Assembly: GCA_947458575.1 (NCBI GenBank)
Contig: CANHBE010000116.1
Coordinates: forward strand, 1-7,930
DNA length: 7,930 nucleotides
From: Flavobacteriaceae bacterium
GTDB taxonomy: Bacteria > Bacteroidota > Bacteroidia > Flavobacteriales > Flavobacteriaceae
Direction: 5' to 3'
Shown in pieces: positions 1 to 5,647 of the stretch. Numbering within the stretch: the first letter of the stretch is position 1; every line of letters begins with the position of its first letter. The notes below the pieces were generated by a model, which searched no databases, was not told the origin of the DNA, and saw only the letters and a program-made list of their open reading frames with translations. The position numbers were made by a program, and so were the translations under genes.

Positions 1-424
1 ATGCCTCTGCTTCCGCAATCTCAAGTATTTTTGCGCCATCAGCACCACTGAGAAATTCACCTTTTTCATTCAATAATTTCAATGCGTTCCATTGTTTCGG
101 ATTGTGCGAAGCCGTCAAGATAATACCTCCATCAGCTTTATCCATCGGAACCGCTACTTCAACTGTTGGCGTTGTTGACAATCCTAAATCAATAACATCA
201 ATCCCCAAACCGATCAAAGTATTAACAACTAAGTTATGTATCATAGGTCCGGATATTCGAGCGTCTCGACCAATGACAACCGTTAGCCTCTCACTTTTTG
301 AATTTGATTTCAGCCATGTTCCGTAGGCAGAGGCAAACTTCACAGCATCAACCGGGGTAAGATTTTCACCGACCTTACCTCCTATCGTTCCTCGAATTCC
401 TGATATTGATTTGATTAATGTCAT
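1..424 (-). CDS. glmM: Phosphoglucosamine mutase GlmM, N-terminal 141 codons (partial)
   Basis: GlmM interconverts glucosamine-6-phosphate and glucosamine-1-phosphate in the cytoplasm, supplying UDP-GlcNAc for peptidoglycan and outer-membrane glycans. Reading the minus strand from the ATG at 424-422 gives a protein starting MTLIKSISGIRGTIGG, the SGIRG opening of alpha-D-phosphohexomutases. The active-site loop TASHNP follows, with the phosphoserine at residue 106 (codon 109-107). GRDARISGP and a TTPTVE stretch before the loop also fit domain 1. The frame is open to the window edge, where about two thirds of a normal 450-460 residue enzyme is missing. It is transcribed divergently from the acpH-like gene. 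A phosphomannomutase/phosphoglucomutase of the same superfamily is the alternative, since the sugar-specificity loop lies outside the window. The N-terminus closely matches what I remember of flavobacterial GlmM. Confidence 0.92.
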   Translation of the reverse strand, partial: MTLIKSISGIRGTIGGKVGENLTPVDAVKFASAYGTWLKSNSKSERLTVVIGRDARISGPMIHNLVVNTLIGLGIDVIDLGLSTTPTVEVAVPMDKADGGIILTASHNPKQWNALKLLNEKGEFLSGADGAKILEIAEAEA

Positions 425-540
425 TGTATCTAACTGTATTTTAAATTATAAATTTTAAATTGCTGACAAATATAAGAATTGAGGGCTTACTAGTCATTTA
501 AAATCTGATATTCCTACCTTAAAATTTCTAATTTAGTCGA
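425..540. other. Divergent spacer between glmM and the acpH-like gene
   Basis: This AT-rich spacer must hold start signals for both directions. It contains a 10-nt direct repeat, ATTTTAAATT, at 438-447 and 452-461 (14 bp apart). On the minus strand it carries the possible glmM -7 box. No good TAnnTTTG box is seen on the plus strand for the acpH-like gene. The closest, TAATTTAG at 529-536, has one mismatch and would put transcription start almost on the ATG. No ribosome binding site is seen before 541, which is usual in Bacteroidota. Confidence 0.5.
467..474 (-). promoter_or_regulatory. Possible -7 promoter element for glmM
   Basis: On the minus strand these bases read TATATTTG, a full match to the Bacteroidota -7 consensus TAnnTTTG. 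They lie about 43 bp before the glmM start codon, which would give a 5' leader of roughly 35-40 nt. No convincing TTG -33 element is visible 17-23 bp upstream, so the call rests on the -7 box and its position. The surrounding spacer (425-540) is very AT-rich, which makes a chance match plausible. Confidence 0.4.
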
Positions 541-1125
541 ATGAACTTCCTAGCGCATATCTATCTTTCCGGCAACAACGATCTACTCAAGATCGGGAAC
601 TTCATGGCTGATGGTATTCGCGGAAGACATTATGAATATTTACCAAATGAAGTTCAAAAAGGAATAAAATTGCATCGTGAAATTGACACCTTTACTGATG
701 CACATCCGATATTCCGTCAAAGCACTAAACGGTTGCACGAACGATATCATCATTATGCAGGCGTCATTGTAGATGTCTTCTACGATCATTTTCTTGCCAA
801 AAATTGGTCAGATTATTCAAGTGAAAAACTAGAGGATTATGTAGCTCGATTTTACAAATCATTAGATACTCATGAAGCAATATTAACTGAAAAAACATTG
901 CACATGAAACCCTATATGATTCAGCACAACTGGTTGGTTAACTATCAATACAAGAAAGGCATTGCTCGAATTTTAACGCAAATGGACCATCGAACCAAAG
1001 ATGTTTCTCAAATGCAATACGCTATTGAAGAATTAGAAAAATACTACGACGAATTTGAAGCTGAATTTGCACTATTTTTCGAAGATCTGCAAATCTTTGT
1101 CGCTGAAAAAATGTTGAAATTATGA
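541..1125 (+). CDS. acpH: Acyl carrier protein phosphodiesterase, AcpH/DUF479 family
   Basis: The family removes the 4'-phosphopantetheine arm from acyl carrier protein, turning holo-ACP into apo-ACP; it is a divergent branch of the HD phosphohydrolase fold and acts in the cytoplasm. At 194 residues it has the length of E. coli AcpH (193). Family landmarks are in order: MNFLAHIYLS at the N-terminus, IGNFMADGIRG at 18-28 (Asp24), GIKLHREIDTFTDAHP at 41-56 (His45, Asp49, Asp53, His55) and VDVFYDHFLA at 77-86 (Asp78, Asp82, His83). These His/Asp clusters are the likely metal and catalytic ligands. The ATG at 541 places MNFLAH at the very N-terminus, as in relatives. The stop overlaps the next start (ATGA, 1122-1125), so the two are probably co-translated. 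Family membership is secure; actual ACP hydrolase activity in Bacteroidota members is inferred. Confidence 0.87.
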   Translation: MNFLAHIYLSGNNDLLKIGNFMADGIRGRHYEYLPNEVQKGIKLHREIDTFTDAHPIFRQSTKRLHERYHHYAGVIVDVFYDHFLAKNWSDYSSEKLEDYVARFYKSLDTHEAILTEKTLHMKPYMIQHNWLVNYQYKKGIARILTQMDHRTKDVSQMQYAIEELEKYYDEFEAEFALFFEDLQIFVAEKMLKL

Positions 1126-2795
1126 GGAGAATTACCATTGCTCTTATTCTGTTTTATTGCTTTCAATCATCTTACGCACAAATCGGACTGATAACTTCCA
1201 AAGCCATGGTGGTTTCCGCCCGAGAAGAAGCTTCTCAAATTGGCGTTGAAATTATGCTAAAAGGCGGTAATGCTTTTGATGCTATGGTCGCCACCGAATT
1301 AGCCTTGGCAGTTGCTTATCCGTATGCAGGAAATATTGCTGGCGGTGGATTTATGGTTTATCGAAAAGCGAACGGTGAGATTGGCAGTCTGGATTATCGT
1401 GAAAAAGCACCGCTAAAGTCAACCAAAGACATGTATTTAGACCAAGACAAGAATATAATTTCGGGTTTAAGTGTTAGCGGAGCCATGGCTATTGGCGTTC
1501 CTGGAACAATTGCCGGCGTATTTGCTGTACATCAGAAATATGGAAAATTGCCTTTGCAAACAATAATGGCTCCCGTCATTGCTTTGGCGAAAAAAGGTGT
1601 TCTTGTAACCGCGAAGCAATTGAATCAAATTGAAAAAAATCAACAGGAAATCAATAAAATTAGTGGCAAAGAAACCATGTTTGCCAAGAAATTCAAAGTT
1701 GGAGATACCATCAAATACCTAAATTTGGCAGCTACTTTAGAACGTATTCTGAAAAATGGTTCGGATGAATTTTACAAAGGGGAAACTGCTCGAAAAATGA
1801 TCGACTTCATTCAAAAACATGGTGGAATAATAAGTATGGAAGATCTTGCAAAATATGAAGTTAAATGGCGAAAACCCATTACTTTCGATTACAAAGATTT
1901 GAAAATTATTTCGATGTCTCCTCCATCAAGCGGCGGCATAACTTTAGGGCAAATGATGCAAATGATCGAGCCTTTCCGCATTGCAAATTATGGACACAAT
2001 TCTGAAAAATACATTCAATTACTGACAGAAGTCGAACGCCGTGCGTATGCGGACAGAAACTATTTTTTAGGCGACCCTGATTTTGTTAAAATAAATAGTA
2101 ATCAGTTACTTGACAGAAAATATCTCAAGTATCGTATGAGAAATTTTAGATGGAAAAAAGCAACACTTTCCTCGCAAGTTTCCCATGGTGATATCACAAT
2201 TTCTGAAAGCGACGAAACCACGCATTACTCCATTGTAGATCCCGAAGGAAATGCCGTCGCAGCGACCACAACTTTAAACGGAGCCTATGGTTCGAAACTC
2301 TATTCGGAAGATTTGGGATTCTTTTTTAACAATCAAATGGACGATTTTAGTGCCAAACCAGGCGAACCGAATTCATACGGTTTAGTCGGCGCGGCAGCAA
2401 ATAGTATTGCCCCGGAAAAAAGGATGCTTAGCTCTATGACACCAACTATTGTCGAAAGGAACGGGAAACTGTTTATGGTCTTGGGTTCACCGGGTGGATC
2501 GACTATTATCACTTCTGTCTTACAAACCATTTTAAATGTGTATGAATTCAAAATGAATATGCAACAAGCCGTCAACGCGCCGCGATTTCACCACCAGTGG
2601 TTGCCTGATGAAGTGCTGGTGGAGCCCACTAGATTTGCGCCCACTTTAATTGACAGTTTGCAAAAAAAAGGATATATTATTAATGAAAAGAGCGCTCCGG
2701 TGATTGGCAAGGTCGACGCAATTTTGCGATTGCCCAACGGACAGTTTGAAGGAGGCGCAGACTACCGCGGCGATGACACTGCAAAAGGATTTTGA
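1122..2795 (+). CDS. ggt: Gamma-glutamyltransferase (gamma-glutamyltranspeptidase), exported
   Basis: Ggt cleaves the gamma-glutamyl bond of glutathione and related peptides and transfers the glutamyl group to water or amino acids. It is an Ntn hydrolase made as a precursor that cuts itself into large and small subunits. Residues 1-19 look like a Sec signal peptide (Arg-Arg, hydrophobic ITIALILFY, cleavage after Ser-Tyr-Ala19), so it should act in the periplasm. The self-cleavage site and nucleophile is Thr366 in TTHYSIVD (codon 2217-2219). Counterparts of the E. coli substrate-binding residues are all present: Arg93 (LDYREKAP), Thr384, Asn386 (TTTLN), Asp408 (NNQMDDFS), Ser437-Ser438 (LSSM) and the GSPGGS loop at 455-460. 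The lid-loop segment between 408 and 437 is kept, as in E. coli Ggt. At 557 residues with the usual GDDTAKGF end it appears intact. It overlaps the upstream gene by 4 bp. Confidence 0.95.
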   Translation: MRRITIALILFYCFQSSYAQIGLITSKAMVVSAREEASQIGVEIMLKGGNAFDAMVATELALAVAYPYAGNIAGGGFMVYRKANGEIGSLDYREKAPLKSTKDMYLDQDKNIISGLSVSGAMAIGVPGTIAGVFAVHQKYGKLPLQTIMAPVIALAKKGVLVTAKQLNQIEKNQQEINKISGKETMFAKKFKVGDTIKYLNLAATLERILKNGSDEFYKGETARKMIDFIQKHGGIISMEDLAKYEVKWRKPITFDYKDLKIISMSPPSSGGITLGQMMQMIEPFRIANYGHNSEKYIQLLTEVERRAYADRNYFLGDPDFVKINSNQLLDRKYLKYRMRNFRWKKATLSSQVSHGDITISESDETTHYSIVDPEGNAVAATTTLNGAYGSKLYSEDLGFFFNNQMDDFSAKPGEPNSYGLVGAAANSIAPEKRMLSSMTPTIVERNGKLFMVLGSPGGSTIITSVLQTILNVYEFKMNMQQAVNAPRFHHQWLPDEVLVEPTRFAPTLIDSLQKKGYIINEKSAPVIGKVDAILRLPNGQFEGGADYRGDDTAKGF

Positions 2796-2796
2796 T

Positions 2797-3465
2797 ATGG
2801 GTTTTATTGAAAAATTACAGTCGACTTTCAAAGTCAATAGTTCGCGAGAACTAGCAATTCCTATGGAAAACTACATGAAAAACCATTTTCCTTTCTTCGG
2901 AATCAAGACTGAGAAAAGACGAACGCTCTTGAAATCAGTTTGGCAAAGTCATCAAGAGGAAGTGAAACAGCAGACTCGAGAGATTGCTATGGAACTATTT
3001 TCGCAACAGGAACGCGAACTTCATTATTGTGCTATTGAAATTCTGATCAAGAATTTAAAAAGCAACTACCAACTTTCAGACATCAACCTCATTGAAAAAT
3101 TATTGACGACAAATTCATGGTGGGATTCCGTTGACACCATTTCGAAATATCTCTTGGGAAGTTATTTGAATGCATTCCCAAACGAAACTGAAAAAGTCAT
3201 TCAACGGTTTTCTAATTCCGACAATATGTGGCTCAACCGCGCTGCAATTCTTTTCCAATTGGGTTACAAACAAAAAACCAATTCGGAGATTCTATTCCGA
3301 GAATGTCACAAACACGCCGATTCTAGGGAATTTTTTATTCAAAAAGCCATTGGATGGGCACTGCGAGAATATAGCAAATACAACCCACTTGGGGTAAAAG
3401 CGTTTGTCAAACATGCCAACTTGAAGCCTTTAAGCAATAAAGAAGCACTGAGAAATATTTCTTAA
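2797..3465 (+). CDS. alkD: AlkD-type DNA alkylation repair glycosylase
   Basis: AlkD is a HEAT-like-repeat DNA glycosylase that removes N3- and N7-alkylated purines without flipping the base, starting base excision repair. The 222-residue product has YMKNHFPFFGIKT near the N-terminus, SWWDSVD (107-113), MWLNRAAILFQLGYKQK (144-160) and FFIQKAIGWALREYSK (179-194). With the ATG at 2797 the key residues fall on Trp109, Asp113, Arg148 and Trp187, exactly the numbers of the catalytic/DNA-binding residues of Bacillus cereus AlkD. That favours this start over in-frame upstream codons such as ATG 2773, which lie inside ggt. The C-terminus is about 15 residues shorter than the B. cereus protein, just past the last conserved LSNKEA segment. 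The start lies 1 bp after the ggt stop (TGA 2793-2795), which suggests translational coupling. No leader or separate promoter is seen. Confidence 0.93.
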   Translation: MGFIEKLQSTFKVNSSRELAIPMENYMKNHFPFFGIKTEKRRTLLKSVWQSHQEEVKQQTREIAMELFSQQERELHYCAIEILIKNLKSNYQLSDINLIEKLLTTNSWWDSVDTISKYLLGSYLNAFPNETEKVIQRFSNSDNMWLNRAAILFQLGYKQKTNSEILFRECHKHADSREFFIQKAIGWALREYSKYNPLGVKAFVKHANLKPLSNKEALRNIS

Positions 3466-3504
3466 AGTCAATTTAGTCGTAAATTAGCCGCTTTGTCAAA
3501 ACTC

Positions 3505-5289
3505 ATGTTTAAAGCTCTTATTCTCAAAATAGAAAGTATAATTGCTTGGTCGCAAACCAAATTGTCGACCAAGCAGTTCTTGTTTTTATCGAGCGTGTTG
3601 GTGGGAATTTCTGCGGCTTTTGCAGTAATCGCTCTTAAAACTTTCGCGCATTGGGTTTTTACAACTGCAACTTCGATAAACTTTCTACTGAAATTAAGCT
3701 TCATCAATAGTTTGTTGCCCGTTATCGGAATTCTCCTAACCGTTTTTGTAGTCAACAAACTCTTAGGCGGAACAATAGAAAAAGGTACTTCGCAAATTTT
3801 ATACGCGGTTGCCAAGAAAGCCAGTATTATTCCGCGCAAACAAATGTACGCACAAATCGTAACGAGTTCACTCACCGTCGGATTAGGTGGTTCTGCCGGT
3901 CTCGAAAGTCCTATAGTCATTACAGGCGCTGCATTCGGATCGAACTTCGCCCAACGCTATCGACTGAGCTATAAAGACCGAACCCTGCTTATTGGTTGTG
4001 GAGTTGCAGCGGGTATCGCTACAGCATTCAACGCACCCATTGCCGGCGTTCTATTTGCCATCGAAGTACTGTTGGTGGATGTGAGTATCTCTGCATTTAC
4101 ACCTATCATGATCTCAGCGGCTACAGGTGCATTGGTTTCTACTATTCTATTAGACGAAACGATTTTATTGTCAATCGACCAAAAACTTGGCTTTAATTAT
4201 CATAACATTCCATACTATGTGCTTCTTGGTATCTTTACGGGTTTAATTTCAATTTACTATTCAAGAAATTTCCAACGGATCGAGCACTTCTTCGCAAGAT
4301 TGCGCTTCAAACCATACAAAAAAGCGCTATTCGGCTCGTCTATCCTCGCGGTGATGATTTTTGTTTTTCCCACGCTTTTCGGCGAAGGTTACGAAAGCAT
4401 TAGAACACTTGCCGAGAATAATCCGCAGCAATTATTGGAAAACACCTTGTTTAGCGGCTTTCGCGGTAACACTTGGGTGGTACTCATTTTTATTGGATTG
4501 ACATTGTTAATGAAAGTTTTTGCTACCGGAATTACACTAGGAAGCGGCGGAAACGGCGGCAATTTTGCACCATCCCTATTTCTTGGCTCGTATGCTGGAT
4601 TTTTGCTTTCCAAAACGATAAACACTTTAGGAATAACCAATTTACCAATTAGTAACTTCACATTGGTCGGGATGGCAGGCATTCTAAGCGGTTTGTTTCA
4701 CGCGCCACTGACAGCGATTTTCTTAATTGCAGAAATTACGGGCGGCTACGATTTAATGATTCCGCTGATGATGGTTTCATCCATTAGTTTTGCGATTTCC
4801 AAAGGCTTTGAAAAACATTCGCTTGACAAAAAGAATCTAGCCAAAAAAGGGCACACTTTTACCGAGAACAAAGACACCAATATTCTCTCCACATTGGAAA
4901 CAGAAAAAATCATTCAAACAGATTTCCTGACCATACAAGATGCTGATAATTTGGAGCAAGTCGTCGATTTAATCTCGCACTCCAATCAGTTTATATTCGC
5001 CGTTATTGACGCGGACAAAAACCTGTTGGGCATCATTCATTTTAATGATATCCGGGAAATTATTTTTAGCACATTTAAAGTAAAATACACACCGGTTCGA
5101 GACATCATGATACCACCTGCAGAAATTGTCTATCCCACAGATAGCATGGAAACAGTTATGGAAAAATTCGAAAAAACCACAGTCAATTTTCTACCTGTAC
5201 TCAAGAATGGAAAATATTATGGGTTTATCTCAAAAGCTAATGCACTTGAGGCTTATCGAGAGAAATTGAAGGCAATGACGATTGAATAA
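3505..5289 (+). CDS. CLC-family chloride channel or transporter with C-terminal CBS pair
   Basis: This inner-membrane CLC protein moves chloride (or a related anion) and is a dimer in known members. The membrane domain spans roughly residues 20-435. SAGLESP (130-136) corresponds to the GREGP filter loop with the external gating glutamate at Glu134. FNAPIAGVLFAIEV (175-188) is the helix carrying the internal glutamate pair, and GSGGNGGNFAPSLFLG (346-361) is the GxFxP filter loop. Two CBS domains follow at about 468-520 and 530-585. By eye, the position of the proton glutamate E203 of E. coli ClcA is Val188, Tyr445 appears to be Asp441, and the GSGIP loop is not canonical (EKGTSQ, 92-97). I chose ATG 3505; a TTG at 3493 would add four residues and cannot be excluded. 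The gap to alkD is 39 bp with no terminator or promoter seen, so it probably closes the operon. Confidence 0.92.
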   Translation: MFKALILKIESIIAWSQTKLSTKQFLFLSSVLVGISAAFAVIALKTFAHWVFTTATSINFLLKLSFINSLLPVIGILLTVFVVNKLLGGTIEKGTSQILYAVAKKASIIPRKQMYAQIVTSSLTVGLGGSAGLESPIVITGAAFGSNFAQRYRLSYKDRTLLIGCGVAAGIATAFNAPIAGVLFAIEVLLVDVSISAFTPIMISAATGALVSTILLDETILLSIDQKLGFNYHNIPYYVLLGIFTGLISIYYSRNFQRIEHFFARLRFKPYKKALFGSSILAVMIFVFPTLFGEGYESIRTLAENNPQQLLENTLFSGFRGNTWVVLIFIGLTLLMKVFATGITLGSGGNGGNFAPSLFLGSYAGFLLSKTINTLGITNLPISNFTLVGMAGILSGLFHAPLTAIFLIAEITGGYDLMIPLMMVSSISFAISKGFEKHSLDKKNLAKKGHTFTENKDTNILSTLETEKIIQTDFLTIQDADNLEQVVDLISHSNQFIFAVIDADKNLLGIIHFNDIREIIFSTFKVKYTPVRDIMIPPAEIVYPTDSMETVMEKFEKTTVNFLPVLKNGKYYGFISKANALEAYREKLKAMTIE

Positions 5290-5303
5290 TAAACTAATAG
5301 ATT

Positions 5304-5387
5304 TTGAAATTTGGATCTTGGATCTTGGAATTTGGAACTTGGAATTTGGAATTTGGAACTTGGAATTTGGAATTTGGAATTTGGAAT
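5304..5387. repeat. Heptanucleotide tandem array, 12 units of TTGGAAT type
   Basis: Twelve consecutive 7-bp units lie in strict phase: seven TTGGAAT, two TTGGAAC, two TTGGATC and one TTGAAAT at the left edge. Units 4-6 (5325-5345) and 7-9 (5346-5366) form an exact 21-bp duplication (AAT-AAC-AAT endings), so there is also a higher-order repeat. The array starts 15 bp after the clc stop. It has no stop codon in any frame, so an open frame encoding FG/WN-rich heptapeptides runs through it; I regard that frame as an artefact. Similar heptad arrays are, from memory, common between flavobacterial genes. Unit identity suggests recent slippage expansion. Confidence 0.93.
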
Positions 5388-5431
5388 TTAGCTTCGTTCT
5401 GTTCGACTTCGCCTCGAGTGGAATTTGGAAT
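5388..5431. repeat. Interrupting GC-richer segment plus two more heptad units
   Basis: The heptad array stops at 5387. About 30 bp of different sequence follow, containing TTCGACTTCGCCTCGAGT at 5402-5419, and then two further units (GTGGAAT, TTGGAAT) at 5418-5431. The interrupting segment resembles short TTCGACTTCGCTCAG-like pieces that I recall being interspersed in flavobacterial genomes. Its length is not a multiple of seven, which fits an insertion into, or recombination within, an originally longer array. No coding potential or terminator is visible. Confidence 0.45.
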
Positions 5432-5455
5432 TCTAGTCATAATCTTTTCGAAGCT

Positions 5456-5553
5456 TAATCCGGCTGTTCACTACTATCTTTTGCGGCACACGACCAAATT
5501 GAACCAACGAAATACACATAGCCGCAAAAGGATAACCGTTTCCATCCGGGCTA
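5456..5553 (-). ncRNA. Structured intergenic element with nested stems (flavo-1-like?)
   Basis: Two arms form an inner stem: 5475-5487 (TATCTTTTGCGGC) pairs with 5521-5534 (GCCGCAAAAGGATA), 13 pairs with one bulged base, closing a 33-nt loop. Outside it, read on the minus strand, UAGCCCGG (5553-5546) can pair with CCGGAUUA (5463-5456) with one mismatch and one G-U. An internal loop of unpaired bases, including GGAAACGG on one side and AGUAGUGAACAG on the other, lies between the stems. This arrangement resembles an element I remember as very frequent between flavobacterial genes, possibly the bioinformatically described flavo-1 RNA motif; I cannot confirm the match. Strand is chosen from that resemblance and the G-U pair. 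No promoter is recognised for it. It could equally be a DNA-level repeat or act as a terminator for clc. Confidence 0.5.
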
Positions 5554-5583
5554 GGGCATTCGTACATAAATGCAACTGTTTTT

Positions 5584-5618
5584 TTAATTGTTAATTGTTC
5601 ATTATTAATTATTCAATA
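5584..5618. repeat. Degenerate AT-rich heptad repeat before the uvrA promoter
   Basis: Five consecutive 7-bp units can be read: TTAATTG, TTAATTG, TTCATTA, TTAATTA and TTCAATA. The first two are identical and the rest diverge by a few bases. The array ends 3 bp before the uvrA -7 box and supplies the TTG triplets that could serve as its -33 element. Low complexity makes part of the phasing possibly fortuitous. Confidence 0.55.
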
Positions 5619-5629
5619 TAATACCTTTG
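5596..5629 (+). promoter_or_regulatory. Bacteroidota-type promoter of uvrA
   Basis: TACCTTTG at 5622-5629 is a full match to the -7 consensus TAnnTTTG. A TTG at 5596-5598 lies 23 bp upstream, at the outer limit of the 17-23 bp spacing reported for flavobacterial promoters; another TTG at 5588-5590 is too far. Transcription would start near 5635, giving a leader of about 13 nt before the ATG at 5648. No Shine-Dalgarno-like sequence or LexA-type operator is evident. This is the strongest promoter-like signal in the window. Confidence 0.65.
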
Positions 5630-5647
5630 CGGCTTGCAATACGAATC

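Larger units (their letters stand above)
541..5289 (+). other. Probable four-gene operon acpH-ggt-alkD-clc
   Basis: All four genes lie on the plus strand with junctions of -4 bp (acpH/ggt, ATGA overlap), +1 bp (ggt/alkD) and +39 bp (alkD/clc). No TAnnTTTG box or terminator hairpin is apparent at any internal junction. The products share no pathway that I can name, so the grouping looks like co-transcription of housekeeping and stress genes rather than one machine. Operon structure is inferred from spacing only. Confidence 0.6.

Noticed and set aside
102..326. A 74-residue plus-strand open frame at the left edge.
   Set aside because: It is opposite the glmM coding sequence, which carries the SGIRG and TASHNP motifs on the minus strand.
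1122..1190. Lipoprotein signal in Ggt because of Cys13.
   Set aside because: The residues before Cys13 (LFY) do not form a lipobox, whereas Ser-Tyr-Ala19 is a good signal peptidase I site.
530..3479. The 10-mer AATTTAGTCG before the acpH-like gene (530-539) and again before clc (3470-3479), considered as a shared regulatory site.
   Set aside because: It occurs at different distances from the starts, has no symmetry, and two copies of an AT-rich 10-mer are weak evidence.
3463..3504. AlkD-CLC fusion by readthrough, since the two genes share a frame and only the TAA at 3463-3465 separates them before the CLC start.
   Set aside because: AlkD ends at a normal family length and CLC homology begins near ATG 3505. 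The shared frame has a one in three chance of occurring.
3468..3920. A 150-residue open frame on the minus strand opposite clc.
   Set aside because: It lies fully antisense to a clear CLC membrane-domain coding region and has no recognisable domain.
5304..5431. CRISPR array.
   Set aside because: Units are 7 bp and directly adjacent with no spacers, and there are no cas genes.
5290..5455. Intrinsic terminator directly after clc.
   Set aside because: No GC-rich stem followed by a T-run is visible here. The nearest hairpin is the longer element at 5456-5553, which lacks an immediate T-tract.
5304..5594. A 96-residue open frame with repeated WNLEFGT heptapeptides.
   Set aside because: It exists because the 7-bp array contains no stop in any frame. 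It starts at a TTG inside the array, continues into the palindromic element and shows no domain.
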